Part shown: piece after piece, positions 36,457 to 46,991 of the stretch
Layout of the letters: every line of letters starts with the position of its first letter
How positions within the stretch are numbered: the first letter of the stretch is position 1
NCBI RefSeq assembly: GCF_018613065.1
Contig: NZ_JAGGQW010000059.1
Span: 1 to 64,000, forward strand
DNA from: Bacillus sp. ISL-7
GTDB lineage: Bacteria > Bacillota > Bacilli > Bacillales_B > DSM-18226
Length of the DNA stretch: 64,000 nucleotides
Reading direction: 5' to 3'
Notes under the pieces: generated by a model
Told to the model about the DNA's origin: nothing
Seen by the model: the letters and a program-made list of their open reading frames with translations, nothing else
Database searches by the model: none
Position numbers and translations under genes: made by a program

Positions 36457-37941
36457 TTAAGACATTACGGTTTCTCTTTTTACTGCTTCTTCTTTTGTAT
36501 AACGTAAGATTGGTGTTCTAGCTGCCTGTACTTCATCCAAGCGGCCAATAACCGTAGTATGTGGTGCGTCTAATACGACACCTGGATTTTCTTCCACTTC
36601 TTTTGCAATTTGAATCATGACATCCGCAAAAGCATCTAGTGTTTCTTTTGACTCTGTTTCTGTCGGTTCAATCATCAAACATTCCTCCACATTTAGCGGG
36701 AAGTAGATGGTAGGTGGATGGTAGCCAAAATCAAGCAGACGTTTGGCCATATCAAGTGTTCTTACACCAAGTTTTTTCTGTCTTGATCCAGATAACACAA
36801 ATTCATGCTTACAAATTTGTGAATACGGTGCTTCAAAATACGGCTCGAGTTTTTTGCGCAGATAATTCGCATGTAGTACTGCACTTTCCGACACTTGACG
36901 TAACCCTTCAGGTCCCATTGTGCGAATATAGGTGTACGCACGTAATAGAATACCGAAGTTTCCATAGTATCCTTTAACTCGACCGATAGATAACGGTTGG
37001 TTAGAATCTAGCACATATACCTCATTCACTTTCTCAACACGCGGTACTGGTAAAAACGGAATCAGTTTCTCTTTCACACCGACTGGACCTGCACCTGGGC
37101 CGCCGCCCCCATGAGGTGTAGTAAATGTTTTATGAAGATTTAAGTGCACGATGTCAAAGCCCATTTGACCCGGAGTAGATTTCCCTAAGATGGCATTCGC
37201 ATTAGCTCCATCATAGTATAATAAGCCGCCTGCTTCGTGAACAACCTTGGCGATTTCTACAATTTCTTTTTCAAACAGGCCGAGAGTATTTGGATTTGTT
37301 AGCATCAGTGCTGCTGTATTATCATTTACATGCTTCTTTAATTCTTCTAAATCGACTAACCCATGCTCATTGGATGGAATCGTTATCGTTTCAAAACCGG
37401 CAACCGATGCACTTGCAGGGTTTGTTCCGTGTGCAGAGTCTGGTACAAGGACTTTCGTTCTTACCTCTCCTTTTTGCTTATGGTAGGCTTTGACCATCAT
37501 TAACCCTGTCCATTCACCTTGAGCTCCTGCTGAAGGCTGTAAAGTTACTGCATCCATTCCTGTGATGACAGCTAACTCTTCCTGTAATTCATATAAGACC
37601 TCTAGTGCGCCTTGTACTGTTTCAATTGGCTGGTATGGATGAATGCGGCTAAACCCTTCCAAACGTGCTACATCTTCATTAATTTTCGGATTGTACTTCA
37701 TCGTACAAGAACCAAGTGGATAGAAGCCATTATCGATCCCATGGTTTTTATTCGAAAGCGCTGTGTAATGGCGAACAAGCTGCAACTCTGATACTTCCGG
37801 GAGTTCTGCTGGCAGGTCACGAATCAAATGCTTGGGAAGTTTATCATTTAGATCAACAGTATCAACGTCACTTTCCGGAAGGCTTGATCCAACACGTCCT
37901 TGACGACTGATTTCAAAAATTAGGTCATTATATTCAACCAT
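36457..37941 (-). CDS. gcvPB: Glycine dehydrogenase (decarboxylating) subunit 2
   Basis: A 494-residue PLP-binding half of P protein. [20 protein letters not shown] contains the PLP lysine, and [15 protein letters not shown] is the conserved N-terminal block. With GcvPA it decarboxylates glycine and loads aminomethyl on GcvH. ATG 37941 overlaps the gcvPA stop by eight bases and has GGAGGCAGTTGTAA upstream, so the subunits are likely made together. Confidence 0.96.
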   Translation of the reverse strand: MVEYNDLIFEISRQGRVGSSLPESDVDTVDLNDKLPKHLIRDLPAELPEVSELQLVRHYTALSNKNHGIDNGFYPLGSCTMKYNPKINEDVARLEGFSRIHPYQPIETVQGALEVLYELQEELAVITGMDAVTLQPSAGAQGEWTGLMMVKAYHKQKGEVRTKVLVPDSAHGTNPASASVAGFETITIPSNEHGLVDLEELKKHVNDNTAALMLTNPNTLGLFEKEIVEIAKVVHEAGGLLYYDGANANAILGKSTPGQMGFDIVHLNLHKTFTTPHGGGGPGAGPVGVKEKLIPFLPVPRVEKVNEVYVLDSNQPLSIGRVKGYYGNFGILLRAYTYIRTMGPEGLRQVSESAVLHANYLRKKLEPYFEAPYSQICKHEFVLSGSRQKKLGVRTLDMAKRLLDFGYHPPTIYFPLNVEECLMIEPTETESKETLDAFADVMIQIAKEVEENPGVVLDAPHTTVIGRLDEVQAARTPILRYTKEEAVKRETVMS

Positions 37942-39286
37942 TTACAACTGCCTCCAATACCTCGATAAATTGGTCAATCTCTTCTTTTGTCCTCTGCTCT
38001 GTTACTGCTAGTAGCATTTGATTTTCTAAACCGTAATCCGTTCCTAAATCAAACCCACCGATGATACCTGCCTCAAGAAGTTTGGCATTGACTTCCTTTA
38101 CCGGACGAGGAAGCTTAACAACAAATTCATTAAAGAATGGCGCTTTATTCATAATGGTAAAGCCTTTTTTATTTAGAGATTTTGCCATGTAATCTGCTTT
38201 TTCAAAGTTTAATTGGGCCATATGACGAATTCCTTGCTTTCCAAGTGCACTCATGCAAACCGCAGAAGCAAGTGCATTTAATGCTTGGTTTGAACAAATA
38301 TTGGATGATGCTTTATCACGGCGAATATGTTGTTCCCGTGCTTGCAGGGTTAATACAAATCCGCGTTGTCCTTTTTCATCTTTCGTTTGCCCGACAATTC
38401 GTCCTGGGATTTTTCGCATGAATTTCTTACTTACCGTAAAATAACCGCAATGTGGGCCGCCGAAGGACATCGGGATTCCTAATGGCTGCATATCCCCAAT
38501 CACAATGTCTGCTCCAAGTTTACCAGGAGCCTGCAATAGTGCCAGTGCCAATGGATTGGCGCTTACAATTAAAAGCGCTCCTTTTGTATCCGCGATATTC
38601 TTAATTTCTGCTAGATCCTCAATGGAACCGAAAAAGTTTGGGTATTGAACAATAACAGCAGCAGTGTTTTTATCAATTTGTCCTTGTAACTTCACTAAGC
38701 TTGTCTCATCATCAGTAAGATTGACGTCTTCAACTATATAACCTTGGCCATCTGATACCGTATTTAAAATGGCACGTGATTCAGGATGAACTGCCTTTGA
38801 CACAAGTACTTTGGAACGTCGTGTTGATGCAACAGCAAGTGATGCAGCTTCCGCAAGAGATGTAAAACCATCGTACATCGAAGAATTGGCCACATCCATT
38901 CCCGTCAGTTCACAAACCATGGTTTGGAATTCAAAAATCGCCTGTAATTCACCTTGGCTGATTTCCGGTTGGTATGGTGTATAGGCTGTGTAAAATTCGG
39001 ACCGTGAAATCATATGATTGACCACACTTGGAATATAGTGATCATAAGTTCCTGCACCAAGAAAGGTTGGGTAATGATTAGCATTTTTATTTTTGGAAGC
39101 CAGTTGATTCATTTTTTTCAAAAGAAGCGGCTCAGGCACTGCCGCTGGAATAGGCAGCTCACCGTTTAGTTGAATTTCAGCTGGAATATCTTCAAATAAC
39201 TCATCTATCGAAGAAATATTTAAAAAAGCGAGCATTTCCTCTTGATCTTGTTTCGTATCAGGGAGGTATCGATAAGTGGAAGTCAT
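37934..39286 (-). CDS. gcvPA: Glycine dehydrogenase (decarboxylating) subunit 1
   Basis: A 450-residue N-terminal half of the split P protein. [39 protein letters not shown] and [18 protein letters not shown] are family blocks. The start is ATG 39286 behind AGGAGAGGAATAAA, one base after the gcvH stop codon; the longer frame from 39331 would overlap gcvH. The complete GCS needs GcvPA, GcvPB, GcvH, GcvT and L protein, all present in this operon. Confidence 0.96.
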   Translation of the reverse strand: MTSTYRYLPDTKQDQEEMLAFLNISSIDELFEDIPAEIQLNGELPIPAAVPEPLLLKKMNQLASKNKNANHYPTFLGAGTYDHYIPSVVNHMISRSEFYTAYTPYQPEISQGELQAIFEFQTMVCELTGMDVANSSMYDGFTSLAEAASLAVASTRRSKVLVSKAVHPESRAILNTVSDGQGYIVEDVNLTDDETSLVKLQGQIDKNTAAVIVQYPNFFGSIEDLAEIKNIADTKGALLIVSANPLALALLQAPGKLGADIVIGDMQPLGIPMSFGGPHCGYFTVSKKFMRKIPGRIVGQTKDEKGQRGFVLTLQAREQHIRRDKASSNICSNQALNALASAVCMSALGKQGIRHMAQLNFEKADYMAKSLNKKGFTIMNKAPFFNEFVVKLPRPVKEVNAKLLEAGIIGGFDLGTDYGLENQMLLAVTEQRTKEEIDQFIEVLEAVVNG

Positions 39287-39287
39287 T

Positions 39288-39683
39288 TTATTCCTCTCCT
39301 TCATTAATAAATGCTTGGTACGCATCTTCATTTAAAAGTGATTCCAATTCTTCAGGATTGGACATTTCCACTTCTACTAACCAACCTGCTTCAAATGGAT
39401 GTTCGTTAATCGTCTCCGGAGCATCTCCTAACTCTTCGTTTACAGTAACAACCGTACCTGATACAGGAGAGTATAGGTCAGAAACTGCTTTTACTGATTC
39501 GATGGTCCCCATTGATTCATTCGCTTTTACTTCATCATCCACTTCTAAGGTTTCAACAAAGACAATATCTCCTAATTGCTTTTGTGCAAAATCAGAGATT
39601 CCAATACGTACTCGATTTCCGTCTAATTGTAATACCCACTCATGTTCTTTGCTATATAGTAAAGTTGCTGTCGCTTTAGTCAT
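39288..39683 (-). CDS. gcvH: Glycine cleavage system H protein
   Basis: A 131-residue lipoyl carrier. [15 protein letters not shown] holds the lipoylated lysine. It shuttles the aminomethyl group between P, T and L proteins. ATG 39683 follows a GGAAGAGAAACA site, making the ten-codon longer frame unnecessary. In B. subtilis gcvH is unlinked to the other gcv genes; here it is between gcvT and gcvPA. Confidence 0.96.
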   Translation of the reverse strand: MTKATATLLYSKEHEWVLQLDGNRVRIGISDFAQKQLGDIVFVETLEVDDEVKANESMGTIESVKAVSDLYSPVSGTVVTVNEELGDAPETINEHPFEAGWLVEVEMSNPEELESLLNEDAYQAFINEGEE

Positions 39684-39808
39684 TGTTTCTCTTCCTTCCG
39701 ATTGTAAATTCAAGTTTGATCATTCAGGTCTTGATTTCATGTAAGTTTACGTACAGTCGGCCTGCCTATCATCTTTATGCAAGTTAACCAGAGAACTCTA
39801 TCACTCTA

Positions 39809-40921
39809 TTAACCCTTTTTATAGAACGGTGTTTTAACAACAACCGCCTCAATCTGCTTATTACGGATGACCACTTTTAATGGTGTTCCCACTTCTGCAT
39901 GTTCTGCGGATATTAGTGCAAGGCCTATGCTTTTCTTTAAAGATGGTGATTGGGTTCCTGATGTAACAACACCAATTTCCTCTCCACCTTCTGAAACTAC
40001 TTGATAACCGTGGCGTGGAATCCCCCGGCCTGTTACCTCAATTCCTACTAATTTTCGTTTTAATCCGGCTTCTTTTTGTGCTGAAAGTGCGGATTTACCG
40101 ATAAAATCACTTTCTTTTTTCGTTTTTACGGCAAAGCCGATTCCAGCTTCAAGGGGACTAATATCACTTAATAGCTCTTGACCATAGAGTGCAAGACGTG
40201 CTTCTAAACGAAGCGTGTCACGTGCACCGAGGCCACATGGTTTTAAGCCATCATCACTTCCTACTTCTAAAAGCTTTACCCAAAGTGCTGCGACTTGTGC
40301 AGCATCTAAATAAAGCTCAAAACCATCTTCTCCTGTATAACCTGTCCGAGATACGAGCACATCTGTAATACCGTCCAGGTTGACATGTTGAGCAAATTTA
40401 AATGGGCCAATTTCTGATAGATCTGCTTCCGTTAACTTTTGTAAAATGCCTTCAGCCTTTGGACCTTGGATGGCAAGCTGTGCAATGTCATTCGAAATAT
40501 TTTGGAGCGTCACATCTCCTTTTACATGCTGCTTCATCCATTCATAATCTTTCTCAATGTTTGAGGCATTAATGACGAGTAAATATTTTTCATCTGCTAA
40601 TTTGTACACTAATAAATCATCGACTGTTCCGCCGTCTGGATAGCACATTGCTGTATATTGTGCTTGATCGATACTAAGCTTTGTAACATCGTTAGTGACA
40701 AGGTAGTTAATGTAACTCTCTGCATCTTTGCCTTCAACAAGCACTTCACCCATATGTGAGACATCAAAAAGACCTGCTTTTGTTCGAACAACCTCATGCT
40801 CATCTAAAATACTGGAAAATTGTACTGGCAATGCCCATCCTCCAAAATCAATGACCTTCGCACCTGATTTTCCATAAATTTCAAAAAGTGGTGTTTGCTT
40901 TAATGCTATTTCTGTCCCCAT
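39809..40921 (-). CDS. gcvT: Aminomethyltransferase (T protein)
   Basis: A 370-residue THF-dependent T protein. [20 protein letters not shown] opens the folate-binding fold, FDVSHMGEV and [17 protein letters not shown] are signatures, and [20 protein letters not shown] binds the folate end. It releases ammonia and makes 5,10-methylene-THF. AAGAGGGGGTCTATCA precedes ATG 40921, 14 bases after sdaAA. A 125-base gap separates it from gcvH. Confidence 0.96.
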   Translation of the reverse strand: MGTEIALKQTPLFEIYGKSGAKVIDFGGWALPVQFSSILDEHEVVRTKAGLFDVSHMGEVLVEGKDAESYINYLVTNDVTKLSIDQAQYTAMCYPDGGTVDDLLVYKLADEKYLLVINASNIEKDYEWMKQHVKGDVTLQNISNDIAQLAIQGPKAEGILQKLTEADLSEIGPFKFAQHVNLDGITDVLVSRTGYTGEDGFELYLDAAQVAALWVKLLEVGSDDGLKPCGLGARDTLRLEARLALYGQELLSDISPLEAGIGFAVKTKKESDFIGKSALSAQKEAGLKRKLVGIEVTGRGIPRHGYQVVSEGGEEIGVVTSGTQSPSLKKSIGLALISAEHAEVGTPLKVVIRNKQIEAVVVKTPFYKKG

Positions 40922-40935
40922 TGATAGACCCCCTC

Positions 40936-41817
40936 TTATGATTTCCTACAAAATAGTCGTTCCTTCACCTGTTTACCTGTTTCTGTCGTTGCTAGACCTC
41001 CAAGCGCTGTTTCCCGAAGTGTCCGAGGCATATCTTTTCCAACCCTATACATCGCTTCAATTACTTCATCACACGGAATGCGACTTTCAATCCCAGCAAG
41101 AGACATATCAGCCGCTGAAAATGCGATAGAAGTTCCAATCACATTTCGCTTTATGCAAGGCACCTCAACAAGACCTGCGACTGGATCACAAACTAAACCC
41201 AAGAGTGACTTCATGGCAATGGCCGTCGCATTCACTGCTTGCTGTGGCGTGCCCCCTTTTAACTCAACGATTGTTCCTGCGGCCATGGCTGTTGCAGACC
41301 CTACCTCTGCTTGGCAGCCTCCAGCTGCCCCAGAAATGAATGAACGATTTGCAATGACATACCCGAGCATACTTGCTGTGAACAACCCCATGACTAAATC
41401 TTTATAGGGTGTGCCATCATTTTTATGAAGCGAAAACAATACACCAGGCAAAATACCGGCTGCCCCAGCAGTTGGCGTGGCTACAATAACCCCCATCCGT
41501 GCATTGCTTTCAGAAGTTGCCAATGAAAAGCTCATTGCATTGCTTACATAACTACCTGACAGAGATTTACCTTGATGTACGTAATCATACATTTTCACGG
41601 CATCCCCGCCAGAAATTCCACTCGGTGCGGTTGAGGCATCTTTTATACCGCTATCAACGGCTTCTTTCATTTTGATCAATCGCTCTTCCATCATGCTTAT
41701 TATGGTTTCTTGGTCTCTTCCTGATTTTTCTGTTTCCATCATCAACATGATTTCACCAATGGTTTTTTGTTCTCTTTCACAAGCTTCAATCAGCTCTTTC
41801 ATGGACTGTATCTTCAT
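40936..41817 (-). CDS. sdaAA: L-serine ammonia-lyase, alpha subunit
   Basis: A 293-residue iron-sulfur catalytic subunit. [17 protein letters not shown] and [16 protein letters not shown] are the substrate-binding blocks; [30 protein letters not shown] and LFCRKS hold the cluster cysteines. It turns L-serine into pyruvate and ammonia. ATG 41817 shares its A with the TAA of sdaAB, so translation is coupled. In this operon it drains serine made by GlyA from two glycines. Confidence 0.94.
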   Translation of the reverse strand: MKIQSMKELIEACEREQKTIGEIMLMMETEKSGRDQETIISMMEERLIKMKEAVDSGIKDASTAPSGISGGDAVKMYDYVHQGKSLSGSYVSNAMSFSLATSESNARMGVIVATPTAGAAGILPGVLFSLHKNDGTPYKDLVMGLFTASMLGYVIANRSFISGAAGGCQAEVGSATAMAAGTIVELKGGTPQQAVNATAIAMKSLLGLVCDPVAGLVEVPCIKRNVIGTSIAFSAADMSLAGIESRIPCDEVIEAMYRVGKDMPRTLRETALGGLATTETGKQVKERLFCRKS

Positions 41818-42329
41818 TAAATTGCCTCCATAAGTACTTTCCCTCTTGGTTGATAAGAACTAGCAAGGACTGTAAAGTCATCGCCTGCACTTAAACGAAT
41901 ATCTACCATCTTCTCGTTAATCATAAAGATTTTTGATAAGCCTCCACCAAGTGATGCACCGCCAACCTTTACAACACGATCTTCGAGTTTCACTGTCACG
42001 ATTGTTGTATTTGGGTGGTCATAGTAGTCACAGATATCTTCAAATTCGAAATGGTACTGCATGCCAACCTCTTTTGCCCACTCCAATGAATGTTTAATGC
42101 GTGTATCATCGGTATCCATCCCAAGCAATCCGCCAAGAAGTGCTTTATCTGTTCCATGTCCTTGATAAGTTTCAGCAAAGGAATCATAAAATACAATCTT
42201 GACCTCTTGTGGACAATCTCCTAACAGTTCATAAATAAATTTCCCGATAGATACGACACCTGCTGTATGAGAACTCGACGGTCCCACCATAATCGGGCCA
42301 ATAATGTCAAAACAACTTTGAAATTCCAT
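41817..42329 (-). CDS. sdaAB: L-serine ammonia-lyase, beta subunit lacking the ACT domain
   Basis: A 170-residue beta subunit. SCFDIIGPIMVGPSSSHTAG and DSFAETYQGHGTDKALLGGL are the expected motifs. The B. subtilis protein has about 220 residues with a C-terminal ACT domain. This one ends after LASSYQPRGKVLMEAI, and sdaAA starts at once, so no ACT remnant exists. ATG 42329 has the better spacing to AAAGGGG than the ATG at 42335. The short form may lack the serine-sensing or dimer function of the ACT domain. Confidence 0.92.
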   Translation of the reverse strand: MEFQSCFDIIGPIMVGPSSSHTAGVVSIGKFIYELLGDCPQEVKIVFYDSFAETYQGHGTDKALLGGLLGMDTDDTRIKHSLEWAKEVGMQYHFEFEDICDYYDHPNTTIVTVKLEDRVVKVGGASLGGGLSKIFMINEKMVDIRLSAGDDFTVLASSYQPRGKVLMEAI

Positions 42330-42344
42330 CCTCATACCCCTTTC

Positions 42345-43595
42345 TTATACTGTGACTGCCTGTTGAAATAACGGATAGACTCCACAAATTGCTTTGGTTG
42401 TTTCTTTTGCTTTCTCAAGTACGACTTTGTCCCCTTTGCTCTTCAAAACAGCTGCGATAACTTGCCCGATTTTCACCATATCATCCTGTTTCATACCCCG
42501 TGTCGTTAAAGCCGCTGTTCCCATGCGAATACCGCTCGTAACAAACGGCTTTTCTGGATCAAATGGAATCGTATTTTTATTTACAGTAATGCCCGCTTCT
42601 TCTAATAATTTTTCTGCTTCTTTTCCAGTTAAATTCCACGGACGTAAATCTAAAAGGACGATATGATTATCCGTTCCACCAGAAACAAGGGCTGCACCTT
42701 CATTTTTTAATGTTTTGCCTAGTGTGTCGGCATTTAGAATGATTTGTTTTGCATATTCCTTAAAGCTTGGCTGCAATGCTTCATTGAATGCAACCGCCTT
42801 AGCTGCAATAATATGCATTAGCGGGCCGCCTTGAATCCCTGGGAACACCGATTTATTAATGGCTTTTATCATATCTTCATCATTTGTTAAAATAATGCCT
42901 CCACGCGGTCCTCTCAACGTTTTATGCGTAGTGCTCGTTACAACATCTGCGTATGGAACCGGCGATGGATGAAGACCAGCTGCAACAAGTCCCGCAATAT
43001 GCGCCATATCTACCATGAATTTTGCGCCAACTTGATCAGCAATTTGTCTAAACCGTGCAAAATCAATCGTTCTAGTGTAAGCACTTGTACCTGCAATGAT
43101 CAATTTCGGTTTTTCTTTATTCGCGATCGCTTCCAGTTCATCATAATCAATCAATTGAGTATCTTCTCTCACACCATAGGACACTACCTCAAACCATTTT
43201 CCTGAAACACTAACAGGACTTCCGTGCGTTAAGTGCCCGCCATGAGAGAGGTTCATCCCCATCACTTTATCACCAGGTTGAAGCAGTGCGAAAAATACAG
43301 CAAAATTTGCTTGTGCACCTGAGTGAGGCTGAACATTGGCATATTTAGCACCAAACAGCTGTGTTAGGCGGTCAATCGCTATTTGTTCTGCCACATCGAC
43401 AAATTCACATCCGCCATAGTAACGCTTCCCTGGATAGCCTTCTGCATATTTGTTCGTCATCACACTTCCCATTGCTTCTAAAACATCTTGGCTTACGAAG
43501 TTTTCAGATGCGATCAACTCCAATGTTTGATGCTGACGATGCTGCTCTTTCCTAATTGCTTCAAAAATAGTTGAATCATTTTGTTGTAAACTCAA
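42345..43595 (-). CDS. glyA: Serine hydroxymethyltransferase
   Basis: A 416-residue PLP enzyme. [17 protein letters not shown] has the PLP lysine, [20 protein letters not shown] and [14 protein letters not shown] are active-site blocks. The start appears to be TTG 43595 (TTGAGTTTACAACAA) behind AAGGGGGAAACGG. Here it probably runs toward serine, joining glycine and methylene-THF from the Gcv system. It is the first gene after a tandem glycine riboswitch, and sdaAB follows closely. Another housekeeping glyA may exist elsewhere. Confidence 0.96.
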   Translation of the reverse strand: MSLQQNDSTIFEAIRKEQHRQHQTLELIASENFVSQDVLEAMGSVMTNKYAEGYPGKRYYGGCEFVDVAEQIAIDRLTQLFGAKYANVQPHSGAQANFAVFFALLQPGDKVMGMNLSHGGHLTHGSPVSVSGKWFEVVSYGVREDTQLIDYDELEAIANKEKPKLIIAGTSAYTRTIDFARFRQIADQVGAKFMVDMAHIAGLVAAGLHPSPVPYADVVTSTTHKTLRGPRGGIILTNDEDMIKAINKSVFPGIQGGPLMHIIAAKAVAFNEALQPSFKEYAKQIILNADTLGKTLKNEGAALVSGGTDNHIVLLDLRPWNLTGKEAEKLLEEAGITVNKNTIPFDPEKPFVTSGIRMGTAALTTRGMKQDDMVKIGQVIAAVLKSKGDKVVLEKAKETTKAICGVYPLFQQAVTV

Positions 43596-43707
43596 ACCGT
43601 TTCCCCCTTGATTCGTTGTATTAGCTACCTCTATCAGTGTTTAACCTCGGATTTTATCTGTTTTTCCCAAGATAGAATCTGAAGCGAAACCATACTTTTT
43701 TGCACGC

Positions 43708-43763
43708 AAAAAAGGACAGAAAAGGGTAGCACATGGCTTACTTCTACCCTTCTCTGTCCTTTT
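43708..43763 (-). terminator. Riboswitch-controlled terminator before glyA
   Basis: On the minus strand AAAAGGACAGAGAAGGGTAG pairs with CTACCCTTTTCTGTCCTTTT across an 11-base loop and enters a T run. The 5' arm begins right at the 3' edge of the second glycine aptamer (GGTAAAAGGACAG), so glycine binding is expected to prevent the stem and let transcription through. Confidence 0.9.
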
Positions 43764-43935
43764 ACCTGAGAGTTTAAGTTCGATTAAGAACCTTCCCCTT
43801 TGGTGGCAAATACTTTATCTGCGCTCTCCAGAGTTGCGTCCAATTGTGGTTCCATCTACCTGAGAGATTTGTTCCAAGGGTCTTTTTGGAACTTGCTCCT
43901 TCGGTGGCGTGTAAACTTGCACTCTCCCACAACCA
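43764..43935 (-). promoter_or_regulatory. Tandem glycine riboswitch of the glycine-catabolism operon
   Basis: Two type-1 glycine aptamers follow each other on the minus strand. The first has GGGAGAGTGC, GCCACCGAAGGAGCAA and CTCTCAGGTAGATG. The second has CTGGAGAGCGC, GCCACCAAAGGGGAAGG and CTCTCAGGTAAAAGGACAG. Together with the downstream terminator this is a glycine-on transcription switch. It puts glyA-sda-gcv-lipA-lpdA-purU under glycine control, as known for Bacillus gcvT leaders. Confidence 0.95.
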
Positions 43936-43964
43936 TCTTCCGCTTATTTATTTTTATTATTTTC

Positions 43965-43993
43965 AGAATAATAGTAAATGGAATCTAAGTCAA
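43965..43993 (-). promoter_or_regulatory. Promoter of the glycine operon
   Basis: TTGACT (43988-43993) and TATTCT (43965-43970) are exactly 17 bases apart on the minus strand, about 30 bases before the first glycine aptamer. Confidence 0.7.
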
Positions 43994-44051
43994 GCTTTTT
44001 TGAAAGCGGAAACATTATTTATTAATAAAAGTTATTTTCTTGGGTTGCCAC

Positions 44052-45440
44052 TTAATTTTCTGCTACTTGTTGTTGATTCTCCTGATCCGCATAATCCGCC
44101 TTTTTTATCAACATCTTATAAATTGCAATCAGCATGATAAACCAGACAGGTGTTACGAACAAGGCAACACGAGTGTCTTCCGCAAGTGCAAGGACGACAA
44201 GCACGAACGCAAGGAAGGCAAGGATTAAGTAATTGGAAAATGGATAAAGCGGCAATTTAAATTTGTTCGCTTTCGCTAGATCTGGTCTGGTTTTGCGGTA
44301 TTTCAAATGACTGACGACAGTAATACCCCAAATAAAGATGAAACATACTGTTGAAATACTTGTAATCAACGTAAATACTCCTTCTGGCATTACATAGTTC
44401 AAAACAACGGCAATTAAAATAACAACAGTGGAAAAGAACAATGCATTGGAAGGTACCTGACGTGACGTAAGTTTTGCAAATGGTACAGGTGCATTTTTAT
44501 CTCTGGCAAGTGAGTATACCATCCGGCTTGTACTGAAAATGGCGCTGTTACATGCCGATGCTGCAGATGTTAGAACGACAAAATTGACGATACCAGCAGC
44601 TGCAGCGATACCAACCGCCACAAATACTTGAACGAATGGGCTTTTCGCTGGATTGATGGCGTTCCACGGATATATACTCATAATGACAATAAGGGCGCCA
44701 ATATAGAAAATTAATACCCGAATAGGAATATTATTGATTGCTTTTGGGATAACTTTTTCCGGGTCTTCTGTTTCACCAGCAGTAAGTCCTACAAGTTCAA
44801 TGCCAACAAACGCAAACACCACCATCTGGAATGAGAGGATAAAGCCATTTATGCCATTTGGGAACATGCCGCCGTGGCTCCATAGATTTGTGAAACTGGA
44901 TGCGCCTGAATTTGTGGAAAATCCTTTAATAATCATGAAAATTCCGACAACAATTAATGCAAGAATCGCAATAACTTTAATTAATGCGAACCAGAATTCC
45001 ATTTCGCCAAAAAGCTTTACGGTTGCAAGGTTCATAATTAGCAAAACGACTAGTGCAATTAATCCTGGCATCCATTGTGGTACACTTGGAAACCAAAACT
45101 GAGTATAGAGACCAACTGCTGTTAAATCGGCCATTGCAATTGAAATCCAGCAAAACCAGTAGGTCCAGCCAGTAATAAATGCTGCCATATTACCTAAATA
45201 GTCTCTAACAAAGTCAACAAAAGAATGATATTTCAAATTGGATAAAAGTAGTTCTCCAAGTGCACGCATGATTAAAAAGCAAATGACACCTGTAATCAAG
45301 TAAGCAAATAAAATCGATGGACCTGCTAAATGAATAGATCTACCTGCTCCAAGAAATAATCCTGTTCCGATAGCCCCGCCAATAGCGATAAGTTGAACGT
45401 GCCTGTTTTTTAAACCTCTCGACAATGTTTGTTCCTGCAT
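44052..45440 (-). CDS. cycA: Glycine/D-alanine/D-serine permease, CycA type
   Basis: A 462-residue APC-family transporter with 12 membrane helices. QLIAIGGAIGTGLFLGAGRS is the TM1 substrate loop, GWTYWFCWISIAMADLTAVG and TVKLFGEMEFWFALIKV are close to E. coli CycA, and FAFVGIELVGLTAGETEDPE is the TM6 region. A tandem glycine riboswitch in its leader strongly suggests glycine as substrate. A glycine-on switch would make uptake rise with glycine, feeding the catabolic operon downstream. It has its own promoter at 45918. Confidence 0.92.
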   Translation of the reverse strand: MQEQTLSRGLKNRHVQLIAIGGAIGTGLFLGAGRSIHLAGPSILFAYLITGVICFLIMRALGELLLSNLKYHSFVDFVRDYLGNMAAFITGWTYWFCWISIAMADLTAVGLYTQFWFPSVPQWMPGLIALVVLLIMNLATVKLFGEMEFWFALIKVIAILALIVVGIFMIIKGFSTNSGASSFTNLWSHGGMFPNGINGFILSFQMVVFAFVGIELVGLTAGETEDPEKVIPKAINNIPIRVLIFYIGALIVIMSIYPWNAINPAKSPFVQVFVAVGIAAAAGIVNFVVLTSAASACNSAIFSTSRMVYSLARDKNAPVPFAKLTSRQVPSNALFFSTVVILIAVVLNYVMPEGVFTLITSISTVCFIFIWGITVVSHLKYRKTRPDLAKANKFKLPLYPFSNYLILAFLAFVLVVLALAEDTRVALFVTPVWFIMLIAIYKMLIKKADYADQENQQQVAEN

Positions 45441-45694
45441 ATGAATTCCCTCTTTCTACTTTTTGAGAATGTTTGCAAATTTTTGATGATTTTAAATAAT
45501 CAAGTAATATGTAAAATCAATAATTGCAAATTGATCCCAATGAAAATTTAATATTTATTTAGTCAATTCGGCATAAATAAGCGCTTACATTTTTCAAAAA
45601 AATAAATATTCAACAGGTCAATCATGATGCGCCTCACCAATTATTAGTTTTGTCTTTACCTCCTCCTTTTTATGTTTATTACTATTTTTCTCCA

Positions 45695-45748
45695 CAAAAA
45701 AAAAGGACAGAGAAAAATAGGCGTTCCCCATTTTCCTCTGTCCTTTTA
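45695..45748 (-). terminator. Riboswitch-controlled terminator before cycA
   Basis: On the minus strand AAAAGGACAGAGGAAAAT pairs with ATTTTTCTCTGTCCTTTT, followed by a run of T. It parallels the glyA leader terminator almost base for base in the GGACAGAG stem. Confidence 0.9.
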
Positions 45749-45895
45749 CCTGAGAGTATAACTCCTTTGGTGGCACATGGCGCTCTCCAGAGACGCGTCC
45801 TATTGTGGTCCTTTTACCTGAGAGATTGAGCCCAATTTTTGGGACTTGCTCCTTCGGTGCTAAACAATGCGTTTAGTCTCTCCCACAATACTCAT
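45744..45895 (-). promoter_or_regulatory. Tandem glycine riboswitch of the glycine permease
   Basis: The minus strand has GGGAGAGAC, AGCACCGAAGGAGCAAGTC and CTCTCAGGTAAAAGGACC for aptamer 1. Aptamer 2 has CTGGAGAGCGCC, GCCACCAAAGGAG and CTCTCAGGTAAAAGGACAG. The linker GGACGCGTCTCTGGAGAGCG is almost the same as in the glyA leader, suggesting that one leader was copied from the other. Confidence 0.95.
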
Positions 45896-45917
45896 CCGCA
45901 ATTATGAATATAATTTA

Positions 45918-45946
45918 ATCCTAATCTATCGAAAGCATGATGTCAA
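45918..45946 (-). promoter_or_regulatory. Promoter of the glycine permease
   Basis: TTGACA (45941-45946) and TAGGAT (45918-45923) are 17 bases apart on the minus strand, 23 bases before the riboswitch. The stretch from 45947 to 46223 upstream holds no other recognised element. Confidence 0.75.
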
Positions 45947-46223
45947 ATGAATTTTCTGAATTTAATTATTATTATAATTTTTTAGAAATATAGAGGGCAT
46001 TGCAACAGACTACTATTAAAGAGTAAAACTAGTTAAATCTGAACCGTATCATGACATTCCTATCACTTCTTCAAAGGAAAACGCTTTCAATCAAAATAAT
46101 TGTATAATTTAGAAGGTAAACAATAATAGAGAATATTTTTAGGTGAATTTGTGTTTTTTAAGATTTAAAATATTCAGGTATATATACCCCTAGCCAAAAA
46201 CTAGATTCTTGGCTCGTCGACCT

Positions 46224-46991
46224 TTATGGAGTTTTTTCCGGTACCTTTACAAGCGCTGATTTTCGAAACTCTGATGGTGAAAAGCCTGTAATTCTCTTAA
46301 AGTTGTTACTAAAATAGGCTAAATCCGAGTATCCCACTCTCTCAGCAATCTCGGCTAATCGTAAGGTTGTATTCAGTAACAAACGTTTGCTTTCCTCAAT
46401 TCGCAGCTCGGTAATAAAATCGACGAACTTTTTGTTCAGCTGTTGTTTAAATAATTGGCTAAGATAACTAGGATTCATATGGACTGACTCTGCCGCATCC
46501 TTCAGTGTAATTTGGTCTAATGGTGTTTTCTCTAAATACTGCAAAACCTTTTCAATCGTTGAGGAAGGAAGATTTTCATCCCCATTTATTGGAGTATTCC
46601 TTTTTGTCTCTTCTTTTGATTTCATTTCTAGCCACTTTTCAAGACACCCTTTTAACTCGGCTTCCTCTACTGGTTTTAGAAGGTAATCGGTTACACCGGT
46701 TCGAATCGCTTGTTGAACAAATTGAAACTCGTCATGAACACTGATTACAATGACATCCTGTTTCTTCTTCAAATGACTCAATTCTTTTACTAACGATAGC
46801 CCGTCCATTATCGGCATTCGAATATCCGTTAACACTAGATCTGCATCATTATGCTTAATCCAGTCGAGTGCTTCTAACCCGTTTTCACATTCGTGGACCA
46901 CTTGCAAAGGAAGCTTCAACTTGTTTATCGTCCACTTTAGAGCTGTTCGAACCCATCTCTCATCATCAACCAACAAGATATTTTTCTTCAT
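46224..46991 (-). CDS. Response regulator with AraC-type DNA-binding domain (YesN-like)
   Basis: A 255-residue regulator. Residues 1-120 are a receiver domain (LLVDDERWVRTALKW, phosphoacceptor Asp in LVLTDIRMPIMDGL, Lys in DYLLKPVEEAEL). Residues 150-250 carry two AraC helix-turn-helix units, with IAERVGYSDLAYFSNNFKRI in the second. GGAGGAGGAGAGAGT precedes its ATG, which overlaps the kinase stop by four bases. It probably activates the TRAP genes upstream in the same cluster. Confidence 0.92.
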   Translation of the reverse strand: MKKNILLVDDERWVRTALKWTINKLKLPLQVVHECENGLEALDWIKHNDADLVLTDIRMPIMDGLSLVKELSHLKKKQDVIVISVHDEFQFVQQAIRTGVTDYLLKPVEEAELKGCLEKWLEMKSKEETKRNTPINGDENLPSSTIEKVLQYLEKTPLDQITLKDAAESVHMNPSYLSQLFKQQLNKKFVDFITELRIEESKRLLLNTTLRLAEIAERVGYSDLAYFSNNFKRITGFSPSEFRKSALVKVPEKTP

